Shown here one piece after another: positions 8,606 through 16,647 of a stretch of DNA of 64,000 nt. How positions within the stretch are numbered: position 1 is the first letter of the stretch; every line of letters starts with the position of its first letter. A model generated the notes under the pieces. It was not told the DNA's origin, did not search any database, and saw only the letters and a program-made list of their open reading frames with translations. The DNA comes from Clostridium magnum DSM 2767 (lineage in GTDB: Bacteria; Bacillota; Clostridia; Clostridiales; Clostridiaceae), in the NCBI RefSeq assembly GCF_001623875.1, contig NZ_LWAE01000006.1:186001-250000 (forward strand), read 5' to 3'. The position numbers and the translations under genes were made by a program.

Positions 8606-10765
8606 ATGAATAACATAGTTGAAAGATTAGTAAAAGAATTACAGTTAAATAAAAAGCATGTGGAAAGCGTAATAGAGCTTTTGGATGGAGGAAACACTGT
8701 ACCCTTTATAGCAAGATATAGAAAAGAAATGACTGGGGATATGAGTGACGTAACTCTTAGAAATCTATCAGAGAGACTTACATATTTAAGAAACCTTCAA
8801 TCAAGAAAAGATGATGTCATAAGAATTATAGAAGAACAAGGTAAGCTTACAGAGGAGCTTAAACAATCTATAGTAAAGTGTGAAACTCTAACAGAAGTAG
8901 AAGATATATATAGACCATATAAGCCTAAGAAAAGAACAAGAGCAATAATTGCAGAAGAGAAGGGATTAAAGCCATTAGCAGAAGTTATATGGGATGGACA
9001 GTTTAAAGGGAATATAAAGGACTATGCAGCAGAATTCATAAGTGGTGAAAAAGAAGTAAAATCAGCAGAAGAAGCCCTGCAAGGCGCAATGGATATTATA
9101 AGTGAAATTATTTCTGATGAAGCTGAATATAGAAAATGGATTAGAGAATTCGTAAATAAAGAAGGATTAATCCAAACCAGCGGTGAAAGTAAAGAGTCTA
9201 CACCTTTTGAAATGTACTATAACTATAATGAGGCAGTAAAAAGTATCCCAGCACACAGAATACTAGCCATTAATAGAGGTGAAAAGGAAAAAATTCTTTC
9301 TGTTAAAATAACTGCTGATACGGAAAAAATAGCAGAATACTTGAAAGCAAGATGCTTAAAAGGAAATGAAGTTACAGATAAGTTTATAGAAGAAAGTGTA
9401 AAGGATTCTTTAAAAAGACTTATATATCCTTCTATTGAAAGAGAAATAAGATCAGAGCTTACTGATAAAGGAGAAGAAGGAGCTATAAAGATATTTAAAG
9501 CTAATCTAAAAGCTCTTTTAATGCAAGCGCCAATCAAAGGAATGGTTGTTTTAGGTTATGACCCTGGTTTTAGAACGGGATGTAAGATAGCTGTACTTGA
9601 TGATACAGGAAAGCTTCTAGATACTTCTACAGTGTATGCTACAGCTCCACAAAATGATATAGAGGGTTCTATAAAGACACTTAAGGATTTAGTTTATAAG
9701 CACGATATAGACGTAATATCTTTAGGCAATGGAACAGCTAGTAGAGAGTCGGAAGAGGTCATTGTGAGGCTTATAAAAGAGATTAAAGAGGAAAAAAATA
9801 AAGATATTTTTTATGTAGTAGTTTCAGAAGCTGGAGCATCTGTTTACTCTGCATCAGAACTTGCAGCAAAAGAATATCCAGATATAAACGTTTCTTTAAG
9901 AGGTGCTATATCGATAGGTAGAAGACTTCAGGATCCATTAGCAGAGCTTGTAAAAATTGATCCTAAGTCTATAGGAGTAGGACAATACCAGCATGATGTT
10001 GCTCCTAAAAAGTTAGATGAATCTCTAAGTGGTATAGTAGAAGATTGTGTTAATAATGTAGGGGTAGATTTAAATATAGCTACACCAGCACTTTTATCTT
10101 ATATATCAGGTATAAATTCAACTATATCTCAAAACATTGTAGCCTATAGAGAAGAGAATGGTAAGTTTAAGAGTAGAAAAGAATTATTGAAGGTTAAAAG
10201 ATTAGGGGCTAAAGCTTTTGAACAGTGTGCAGGTTTTTTAAGGGTTATGGAAAGTGAAGAGCCTCTAGATAATACAGCTGTCCATCCTGAATCCTATAAG
10301 GCAGCTAAAGATTTATTAGATAAATTAGGATATACTATGGAAGATTTAAAAAATAACAAGCTTATAGATATTGATCAAAGGGCTGACAAAATAGGCATAG
10401 AATCCTTAGCTGAAGAGTTAGGTATAGGGGTACCTACTTTAAAGGATATAATAAAGGAAATTAAAAAACCTGGTAGAGACCCAAGAGAAGAACTTCCAAA
10501 GCCAATTTTAAAAACAGGAATAATTGAGATGTCTCATTTAAAGCCGGGAATGGTACTTATGGGAACTGTAAGAAATGTAGCGGATTTTGGAGCTTTTGTT
10601 GACATAGGAGTTCATCAAGATGGATTAGTTCATATAAGCCAGCTTTCAGATAAGTTTGTAAAGCATCCTTTAGATGTGGTTAAGGTTGGTGATATTGTAG
10701 AAGTTACAGTGCTTGAGGTAGAGCAAAAAAGAAAAAGAATAGCTCTAACTATGAAAAAGCAGTAG
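8606..10765 (+). CDS. tex: Tex family RNA-binding transcription accessory protein
   Basis: 719 residues, standard length. The order is the Tex N-terminal helical domain (NTVPFIARYRKEMTG), a YqgF/RNase H-like domain (VLGYDPGFRTGCKIAVLDDTG, about 318-340), helix-hairpin-helix segments (about 490-560) and a C-terminal S1 RNA-binding domain (GMVLMGTVRNVADFGAFVDIG, about 645-719). It is a cytosolic nucleic-acid-binding protein linked to transcription and RNA decay. GGAAGG precedes ATG 8606. It is a single gene, divergent from the M28 peptidase; I see no clear terminator behind it. Confidence 0.95.
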   Translation: MNNIVERLVKELQLNKKHVESVIELLDGGNTVPFIARYRKEMTGDMSDVTLRNLSERLTYLRNLQSRKDDVIRIIEEQGKLTEELKQSIVKCETLTEVEDIYRPYKPKKRTRAIIAEEKGLKPLAEVIWDGQFKGNIKDYAAEFISGEKEVKSAEEALQGAMDIISEIISDEAEYRKWIREFVNKEGLIQTSGESKESTPFEMYYNYNEAVKSIPAHRILAINRGEKEKILSVKITADTEKIAEYLKARCLKGNEVTDKFIEESVKDSLKRLIYPSIEREIRSELTDKGEEGAIKIFKANLKALLMQAPIKGMVVLGYDPGFRTGCKIAVLDDTGKLLDTSTVYATAPQNDIEGSIKTLKDLVYKHDIDVISLGNGTASRESEEVIVRLIKEIKEEKNKDIFYVVVSEAGASVYSASELAAKEYPDINVSLRGAISIGRRLQDPLAELVKIDPKSIGVGQYQHDVAPKKLDESLSGIVEDCVNNVGVDLNIATPALLSYISGINSTISQNIVAYREENGKFKSRKELLKVKRLGAKAFEQCAGFLRVMESEEPLDNTAVHPESYKAAKDLLDKLGYTMEDLKNNKLIDIDQRADKIGIESLAEELGIGVPTLKDIIKEIKKPGRDPREELPKPILKTGIIEMSHLKPGMVLMGTVRNVADFGAFVDIGVHQDGLVHISQLSDKFVKHPLDVVKVGDIVEVTVLEVEQKRKRIALTMKKQ

Positions 10766-10814
10766 AATCTTTCATATTTAAGGTTATAATTTGAAAATAA
10801 AGTAAATATATATA

Positions 10815-10843
10815 TTGAATTTCAAAACAACTTGTACTATAAT
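10815..10843 (+). promoter_or_regulatory. promoter of the FMN riboswitch-ribU unit
   Basis: TTGAAT (10815-10820), 17 nt, TATAAT (10838-10843); transcription would begin just ahead of the aptamer. Confidence 0.75.
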
Positions 10844-10861
10844 CAAAATATAGATTAATAA

Positions 10862-10980
10862 ATCTTCAGGGCGGGGTGAGAGTCCCCACCGGCGGTATAG
10901 CCCGCGAGCCTTAAGTGGTATGATTCGGTGTAATTCCGAAGCCGACAGTAAAGTCTGGATGAGAGAAGGTAAAGTATGAT
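10862..10980 (+). promoter_or_regulatory. FMN riboswitch (RFN element)
   Basis: The conserved RFN blocks are present in order: AGGGCGGGGTGAGAGTCCC, CACCGGCGGTA, AGCCCGCGAGC, GATTCGGTGTAATTCCGA AGCCGACAG and GGATGAGAGAAGG. FMN binding favours the terminator at 10986-11017, so it would switch off the riboflavin transporter when flavin is sufficient. Confidence 0.97.
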
Positions 10981-10985
10981 GTTTA

Positions 10986-11017
10986 TTAGCCCTGGCATTT
11001 TTGCCAGGGATTTTTGT
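10986..11017 (+). terminator. FMN riboswitch expression-platform terminator
   Basis: CCCTGGCA-TTT-TTGCCAGGG stem followed by ATTTTTGTT, about 115 nt upstream of ribU. Confidence 0.9.
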
Positions 11018-11132
11018 TATACTGGTCACCTTCCCAGGAGTAAGAACTTTAAATGGTCTTTAAATTTTAATTATGAGAGACTGAAGGATTAGTAATTCTT
11101 TAGGACTTGTAAAGAATATGGAGGGTGTAAAA

Positions 11133-11759
11133 ATGAAGAATGGAAAACTAAACAGATTAGTTAAGATGTCTCTACTAGGGGTAATTGGATTCTTACTTAT
11201 GTTTATTGAGGTGCCAATTCCTATTTTCCCAAGCTTCTTGAAAATTGATATTAGTGACCTACCTGCCTTGATTGGAGCTTTTGCATTGGGACCTGCAGCA
11301 GGAATAGGTATAGAACTATTAAAGAATATACTTCATGGTATATTTAAGGGAGCAGAAACAGCCTTTATTGGTGAATTAGCTAACTTTGTAGTAGGCTCAG
11401 TTTTAGTATTTTCGGCAGGATATGTATATAACAAGAATAAAAGTAGGAATTCAGCAGTTTTGGGTTTGGTAGTTGGAACTATAGCTATGACGGTAGTGGC
11501 TAGTGTATTTAATTATTTTGTACTTTTACCATTATACGAAAAAGTACTTCATTTCCCTATAAATGCAATAGTAGCTATGGGAAGTAAAGTAAATAGTCAT
11601 ATTACAGATATAAACTCATTAATAGTATGGTCTATAGCACCTTTTAACTTAATTAAAGGAGCAGTTGTTTCTGCTTTAACTATGGCGGCATATAAGAGTG
11701 TATCATCAATACTTCATGAGGACGTAAATAGCAATAGAGATTTAGTTAAAAATAATTAA
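11133..11759 (+). CDS. ribU: riboflavin ECF transporter S component RibU
   Basis: 208 residues from ATG 11133, with GGAGGG 7 nt upstream. The protein is highly hydrophobic with about six membrane segments, and carries the ECF S-component features EVPIPIFPSFLKIDISDLPAL near the N-terminus and an Ala/Gly-rich block (ALGPAAGIGIELLKN). RibU binds riboflavin and works with the shared EcfA/A'/T energy module, which is not in this window. The FMN riboswitch in its leader fixes the substrate assignment. Confidence 0.93.
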   Translation: MKNGKLNRLVKMSLLGVIGFLLMFIEVPIPIFPSFLKIDISDLPALIGAFALGPAAGIGIELLKNILHGIFKGAETAFIGELANFVVGSVLVFSAGYVYNKNKSRNSAVLGLVVGTIAMTVVASVFNYFVLLPLYEKVLHFPINAIVAMGSKVNSHITDINSLIVWSIAPFNLIKGAVVSALTMAAYKSVSSILHEDVNSNRDLVKNN

Positions 11760-11767
11760 AAGCAGGA

Positions 11768-11798
11768 AAATCCGGGGGACAACCTCCGGTTTTTTATT
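11768..11798 (+). terminator. ribU terminator
   Basis: CCGGGGG-ACAA-CCTCCGG stem (one G-U pair) followed by TTTTTTA. Confidence 0.85.
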
Positions 11799-11842
11799 AC
11801 TTTCAAAAATAACTTCATAAAAGAGTATTTATATACGATAAT

Positions 11843-12045
11843 ATGAAGTGTAAACTTGAATCAGATGGGGTTTCAAACCCCACCTGATTCTTAGGTGAAC
11901 GAATCCAGGGACGTAGCCGCTCGCAACGTACAGTTAAGCAGAGAGCCCAAATCTATGATTTGGTGCGAATCGCTTACTCCTCTGACGTAGGAAGAGGAGT
12001 TTCATATAAAGCATGGGAGTATTAGAGTGGGTAGTCATCGGATAA
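11843..12045 (+). repeat. family A element, copy 2, with nested M1 module
   Basis: It starts with ATGAAGTG and ends with CATCGGATAA. Hairpin 1 is perfect around GGGGTTTCAAACCCC. Between the two arms of the second structure is an M1 insert of about 77 bp (11936-12012) containing CAAATCTATGATTTGGTGCG and ACTCCTCTGACGTAGGAAGA. This M1 is nearly the same as that inside the unrelated element at 24298-24510. It fills most of the gap between ribU and the FliK-like gene. Confidence 0.9.
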
Positions 12046-12096
12046 GTAAAGCTTCAATTAAATACCTTAATTGCAAAATGAAGAGGAGGGTGTCAT

Positions 12097-13677
12097 GTGG
12101 CTGGAATATGGAATGTAAATAGTGTTAACAATGTAGAGGCTAGAAAAATTCTTAGCAAGCTATCCTTTACAGTTGGAGAGAATTTCTTAGCTAGAGTAGT
12201 AAATTTAGATAAGGTAACGGGAGAAGTACTGCTAAAGCTTTTAGATGGATGGCAATTTTCCGCAAAGCTACAAAAGCCTTTAGATCACTTGCAAGAAGGA
12301 CTTTTAAGATTTGAAGTAGATGGTTTTGAAGATGGAAAGCTCCAAATAAAAGTATTAAATAATAAAAAACAGGACGATTTACAGAAGAATACTATTGATT
12401 CTCAGTTAGAGGGAAAGGGTATAAATGTAAGTAAAGATGACTATGCATTATTAGATAAAATGGTAAAGCATGAAATACCTTTGACTAAAGAGAATATTTC
12501 TAATATAAAAACTTTGGTAGACTTTAGGGATAAAATATCTTCAAATCCGGAGGAAGAAAATGCATTTATAGCAAAGTATATGGATAGTAAAGGTATAAGT
12601 GCTGATAGTACTGAAGGTATTAAAGTTAAAGAAACCTTAAAAGCATTTTTCAATCAGTTGAAAAATATATCTGAAGATGATATAGTTACTCTGTTTGAAA
12701 ATAATATAGATTTGACAGAAGATAATATAAAAAGCTTTAATAATATATTTAAGGGCTCATCTGCCATATATAATGATATAAAAAATAAGTTGGCTAATCT
12801 AATTAATCATGAACAAAACACCAGTGGGTTAGCTAGTGAAGAGATCAATAAAACAAATAGTGAAGCTGCATCTAGTAATATAGTAGTTTCAAAAGAAAAA
12901 AAGCAGCCAGATAGCAAAAGTATAATGGGTAACAACCCAAATATAATGATGTCTGGTAGTGCTGAGAACCAAATAGATATGAAAGATATAGAAGGTAGTA
13001 CTGGTGACTTAAAGGACAATGATTTTAAAGTCCATAAGGATTTAAATGAAGTTAAAGTAAGTATTGGTGACAATAGTGAAGCTAATCTAGAAAAAATAAC
13101 AAAAAAGCCATTAACAATAGATGATATTGCAAAAAATATAAAAGATCAGATAAGTACTAAAACTGAAGAAATGAAAAATATAATAAAGACAGTATTAGAA
13201 CAAACAAGCGAAGCTAAGCCAGAGTCATATAGTAATATAATTCAGACTTTAGATAAAAGTATAAATGATTTTAAGGTGTTTAATTCTATGTCCAATCAGT
13301 ACTATTATCTTGATTTACCTATAAACTTAGATAACCATGAATATGAATGTAAACTAATGATAAAAGATGAAAGAAAGAAAGGTAAAAAAATAGATTCCAC
13401 TGATGTAAAAATAGCAGCCTCTGTAAATACTATACACATGGGAGTAGTGGACGCTTATATAAGAGTTAATAAAAATAATATGAATATAGATATAAAGTGC
13501 GACGGAACCTGGATGAAGCTATTAGATATAGGAAAAGATAAAATATTGGGGGACATATCCAGTATGGGTTATAATGTTTATGTTAATGTGGCGGAAAGAG
13601 AAAAAGAAATGAACATTACAAACTGTAGGGATTTTTTTGGAGATAACAATTTAGGTGTGATAAATGTAAAAGTATAA
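12097..13677 (+). CDS. FliK-like protein (flagellar hook-length control type), function unclear
   Basis: 526 residues from GTG 12097; GAGGAGGG (12083-12090) lies 6 nt upstream, and the nearby ATG 12095 is out of frame and soon stops. The N-terminal 90 residues are compact (GENFLARVVNLDKVTGEVLLKLLDG). The middle (about 110-380) is charged, Asn/Lys/Ser-rich and probably disordered. The C-terminus (about 400-520) resembles a FliK/HrpP-type beta domain (YYYLDLPINLDNHEYECKLMI). The next gene is an FlhB C-terminal-domain homologue, the same pair as ylqG-ylqH of Bacillus. No other flagellar genes are nearby. The assignment rests mostly on this pairing. Confidence 0.6.
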   Translation: MAGIWNVNSVNNVEARKILSKLSFTVGENFLARVVNLDKVTGEVLLKLLDGWQFSAKLQKPLDHLQEGLLRFEVDGFEDGKLQIKVLNNKKQDDLQKNTIDSQLEGKGINVSKDDYALLDKMVKHEIPLTKENISNIKTLVDFRDKISSNPEEENAFIAKYMDSKGISADSTEGIKVKETLKAFFNQLKNISEDDIVTLFENNIDLTEDNIKSFNNIFKGSSAIYNDIKNKLANLINHEQNTSGLASEEINKTNSEAASSNIVVSKEKKQPDSKSIMGNNPNIMMSGSAENQIDMKDIEGSTGDLKDNDFKVHKDLNEVKVSIGDNSEANLEKITKKPLTIDDIAKNIKDQISTKTEEMKNIIKTVLEQTSEAKPESYSNIIQTLDKSINDFKVFNSMSNQYYYLDLPINLDNHEYECKLMIKDERKKGKKIDSTDVKIAASVNTIHMGVVDAYIRVNKNNMNIDIKCDGTWMKLLDIGKDKILGDISSMGYNVYVNVAEREKEMNITNCRDFFGDNNLGVINVKV

Positions 13678-13757
13678 ATTTACAATAAACTCTTAGCAGA
13701 TTATAATATTATTAAGAGTTAGATAAATTATGCTTCAAAGTTGTGGGGTATTTAATA

Positions 13758-14021
13758 ATGAATAAAAGAAAAAGGGCAGCAGCATTAAGGTATGAACAAG
13801 GGTATCAGTCACCTATGGTAACGGCAGCTGGTATGGGTCATGTTGCAGATAAAATATTACAGAATGCTGAAGAAAATAATGTTCCAATAGTATATGATGA
13901 ACAATTATCTAATCTTTTAACTAACGTAGATGTTGGAGAGGCTATTCCTTTCGAATTGTATGATGCAGTAGCTAAGGTAATAGCTTATGTAATGGACATA
14001 GATAAAAATATGAAGAAATAG
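13758..14021 (+). CDS. orphan FlhB/EscU C-terminal-domain protein (YlqH-like)
   Basis: 87 residues from ATG 13758, with GTGGGG 9 nt upstream. It covers only the cytoplasmic domain of type III export switch proteins (RKRAAALRYEQGYQSPMVTAAGMGHVADKILQ...EENNVPIVYD). It begins just after where the self-cleaving NPTH motif lies in FlhB, and both the motif and the membrane domain are absent. It probably binds the FliK-like product of the gene before it. Whether it acts in flagellar export or elsewhere is unknown. The bases TGGGGTATTTAATAATGA around its start also occur at the tpiA start. Confidence 0.85.
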   Translation: MNKRKRAAALRYEQGYQSPMVTAAGMGHVADKILQNAEENNVPIVYDEQLSNLLTNVDVGEAIPFELYDAVAKVIAYVMDIDKNMKK

Positions 14022-14032
14022 AAGGTGGTTAC

Positions 14033-14719
14033 GTGTCATTATATGCCATATCAGATTTGCACCTAGATTTAAATGGTGATAAGCCAATGGATATATTTGG
14101 TGATAAATGGTTTAAGCATGATGAAAAAATAAAAAACAATTGGTTAAATAAGATTACTGATAAAGATACAGTGCTCATAGCAGGAGATATATCATGGTCC
14201 ATGAAAATAGAAAGTGGGATTAAGGACCTAGAATGGGTTCATAATCTACCAGGTACAAAAATTATGACTAAAGGGAATCACGATTTTTGGTGGTCTAGTA
14301 TTAGTAAGTTAAATAATTTACATGAAGATATGAAATTTATTCAAAATAACTTCTTTATCTATGAAGATTATGCTATTTGCGGTACTAGAGGATGGACCTG
14401 CCCTGGAGGAGAAAATTTTACACAGAAGGATGAAAAGATATATACAAGAGAACTTAACAGATTGAGACTTTCATTAGATGCTGCAGCAAAGAATGGATTT
14501 AAAAAATTTATAGTTATGCTTCACTACCCTCCTATGAATGAGAAATTATTGGAATCTGGTTTTGTGCAGATATTTAAAGAATATAATGTAGAAAAGGTTG
14601 TATATGGACATCTACATGGTCCATCTCTTGCAAAAGCATTAAACGGTGTACTAGATAATATAGAATATATAATTACCTCAGGTGATTATTTGGATTTTAA
14701 TCCCATAAAAATTTTATAG
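14033..14719 (+). CDS. calcineurin-like metallophosphoesterase
   Basis: 228 residues from GTG 14033, with GAAGGTGG upstream and an 11-nt gap from the previous gene. It has the metal-binding motifs of the family: SDLHLD (residues 6-11), AGDISW, KGNHDFWW, LHYPP and YGHLHG. It is a cytosolic two-metal phosphohydrolase of the DR1119-like group; the substrate is unknown. The 3' end forms one arm of a terminator. Confidence 0.88.
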   Translation: MSLYAISDLHLDLNGDKPMDIFGDKWFKHDEKIKNNWLNKITDKDTVLIAGDISWSMKIESGIKDLEWVHNLPGTKIMTKGNHDFWWSSISKLNNLHEDMKFIQNNFFIYEDYAICGTRGWTCPGGENFTQKDEKIYTRELNRLRLSLDAAAKNGFKKFIVMLHYPPMNEKLLESGFVQIFKEYNVEKVVYGHLHGPSLAKALNGVLDNIEYIITSGDYLDFNPIKIL

Positions 14720-14736
14720 GTTTTTATGGGATAATT
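14698..14736. terminator. terminator between convergent genes
   Basis: ATCCCATAAAAA / TTTTTATGGGAT stem spanning the metallophosphoesterase stop codon. Its symmetry may serve the DUF2225 gene on the other strand as well. Confidence 0.6.
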
Positions 14737-14779
14737 TATTCGAACTATATATCTTAGAGTATAAGTACAAAAATTCATT

Positions 14780-15661
14780 TTATTTAAAAAATCTTGAGAA
14801 GAATCCCTTTTTAGGTTCATTATTCTTATCTTTTTCACCAGAAAAATTAGACTCATCCATATTAGCATTTTCTTTCTCGGTTTCTACTATTATGTCCTTT
14901 TGATCTCTAGCACGATCCTTAAGTTTCTGAGGAACTCCTTGAGTAACTATTACTTGGCTAAACCAACTCATGGCTTCGCTGTTGTTTCCAACTCGTCTGT
15001 TCAGTTCACCTATAAGATACATACATGTAAACTTATCCATTCCGTAAATAGGAAAATCTTCGTTGAAATAACCGTCGTTGAAACCTGCTAATGCTTGCTT
15101 TAAAAAAGTCATTTCATTAGTGCTGTCACCCAGTATCCTATACATCCAGGCAAGCTTTAAACAATTCATAGCTTTTTTACTTGCTTTAGCCTCCATTACA
15201 AAATAATTTAATAGAGATAGCTTATATCTTTCTATTGCTATATTTATATCATATACATCAGGATAACTTTTACCGTTCCATTTAGATGTAATTTTTTGTT
15301 TTATAGAATCTATTTGAAAACTTCTAATTTTATTAAAGTCATTTTTCATAGCAGAGTATCCGCAGCTGTTGCAGATCCAAACATCATAAAAATAAGGATT
15401 TACAAGAGCATAATTAATAAACAAGTCTGAATCTTGTTTTATAACTCTATAGGAGGAAGTTTTAACAGCTCTAGCCTTAAAAATATTTTCACAAACAGGA
15501 CATGTAACCTGTCTGTCATATAAATGAGATTTTAACTTTTCATCCTCACTTTGCTCTACTTGTTGTTCTACTTCTTTGTTAACTTTTTTTTTGTATAGAT
15601 CTACATCGCTTACATTGTCAAAGCCAAGATCTTCAAGGCCGGAAAATATATTTTTGGACAT
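14780..15661 (-). CDS. DUF2225 family protein
   Basis: 293 residues from the ATG at 15661, where GAAGGTGATT precedes MSKNIFSGLEDLGF. Two CxxC pairs, CPVCENIF (about residues 52-60) and CNSCGYSA (about 97-104), should bind zinc. The C-terminal half is helical and repeat-like (TPR-type segments such as KKAMNCLKLAWMYRILGD and GELNRRVGNNSEAMSWFSQVI). The tail is charged and ends KKGFFSRFFK. The family is common in Clostridia; its function is not known. Confidence 0.85.
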   Translation of the reverse strand: MSKNIFSGLEDLGFDNVSDVDLYKKKVNKEVEQQVEQSEDEKLKSHLYDRQVTCPVCENIFKARAVKTSSYRVIKQDSDLFINYALVNPYFYDVWICNSCGYSAMKNDFNKIRSFQIDSIKQKITSKWNGKSYPDVYDINIAIERYKLSLLNYFVMEAKASKKAMNCLKLAWMYRILGDSTNEMTFLKQALAGFNDGYFNEDFPIYGMDKFTCMYLIGELNRRVGNNSEAMSWFSQVIVTQGVPQKLKDRARDQKDIIVETEKENANMDESNFSGEKDKNNEPKKGFFSRFFK

Positions 15662-15786
15662 ATATATAATCACCTTCAATATCAATAATTTGTTATATGA
15701 TATTATTATATCAAAGAATATGAAGAAATTATATTATTTATTTATAGATAATGTACTATAATATAGTAGTATAATATATAATGATT

Positions 15787-15805
15787 AAGTAGAAACTTGA
15801 ATCAT
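15787..15805 (+). repeat. family A remnant (5' end only)
   Basis: AAGTAGAAACTTGAATCAT matches the first 19 bases of family A; nothing else of the element follows. It lies just upstream of the alarmone synthetase start. Confidence 0.5.
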
Positions 15806-15826
15806 ACTATGCAGAGGTGAACGGAT

Positions 15827-16615
15827 ATGGCTATAGGAGAGTGGAAGACCTTCCTAATACCTTACGAACAGGCAGTTGAGGAGTTAAAGGTTAAGTTTAG
15901 GAGTATACGAAAAGAATATAGAAGAAAGAATGAGTATTCGCCTATTGAGTTTATTACAGGAAGAGTAAAAGAAATATCTAGTATATTAGAAAAAGCGAAT
16001 AAGTTTAATATACCCTTAGATAGAATAGGTTACGAGATGGAGGACATTGCTGGCATAAGGATTATGTGCCAGTTTGTTGATGATGTCGAAAAAGTTGTAG
16101 AGATAATTAGAGCAAGAAAAGATATGCAGTTAATATATGAAAAAGACTATGTAACAAATGTAAAAGAAAGCGGATATAGAAGCTATCACGTGATTATAAA
16201 ATATCCTGTAAATATGGCAGATGGACAAAAGGAAATATTAGCGGAGTTTCAAATTAGAACTTTAGCAATGAATTTTTGGGCTACCATAGAACATTCATTG
16301 AACTATAAATACAAGCATAAAATTCCTGAGGATATAAGAAATAAACTTAAAAGTGCAGCTGATGCCGCTTTTAAATTAGATGAACAAATGCTTGAGATTA
16401 AAGATGAAATTAAGGATGCACAAAAGCTATTTGAAGTAAAATCAAGTCTTGTGTCAGATATAATGAATAATGTGCTTACTTTGTCATCAATGGGTAAACT
16501 TGTTGAATCTACAAGATTTCAAAGTCAATTAAATAAATTAATTGAAGGTGGAGAAGTGTATGAACTGGCTAGTTTATTAAAATCTACAGAAAAAGTATTA
16601 GATATGTATAGATAG
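15827..16615 (+). CDS. relQ: small alarmone synthetase (RelQ/YjbM type)
   Basis: 262 residues, the size of single-domain (p)ppGpp synthetases. The synthetase signatures are visible: EDIAGIRIMCQFVDDV (residues 82-97), ESGYRSYHVIIKYP (pyrophosphate transfer and GTP contact), EFQIRTLAMNFWATIEHSLNYKYK. No hydrolase (HD) domain is present. RelQ enzymes make pppGpp or ppGpp from ATP and GTP/GDP and are allosterically controlled. A GTGAACGG region precedes ATG 15827, and a strong terminator follows. Confidence 0.92.
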   Translation: MAIGEWKTFLIPYEQAVEELKVKFRSIRKEYRRKNEYSPIEFITGRVKEISSILEKANKFNIPLDRIGYEMEDIAGIRIMCQFVDDVEKVVEIIRARKDMQLIYEKDYVTNVKESGYRSYHVIIKYPVNMADGQKEILAEFQIRTLAMNFWATIEHSLNYKYKHKIPEDIRNKLKSAADAAFKLDEQMLEIKDEIKDAQKLFEVKSSLVSDIMNNVLTLSSMGKLVESTRFQSQLNKLIEGGEVYELASLLKSTEKVLDMYR

Positions 16616-16643
16616 GGGGACCGAGCCCCCCCTGTTTTTTTAT
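16612..16643 (+). terminator. terminator after relQ
   Basis: GGGGG-ACCGAG-CCCCC stem followed by a seven-T run, directed on the plus strand. Confidence 0.88.
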
Positions 16644-16647
16644 TTCA

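Noticed and set aside
10784..11029. Minus-strand open frame over the FMN riboswitch
   Set aside because: It overlaps a conserved RNA and its terminator on the plus strand; no ribosome site.
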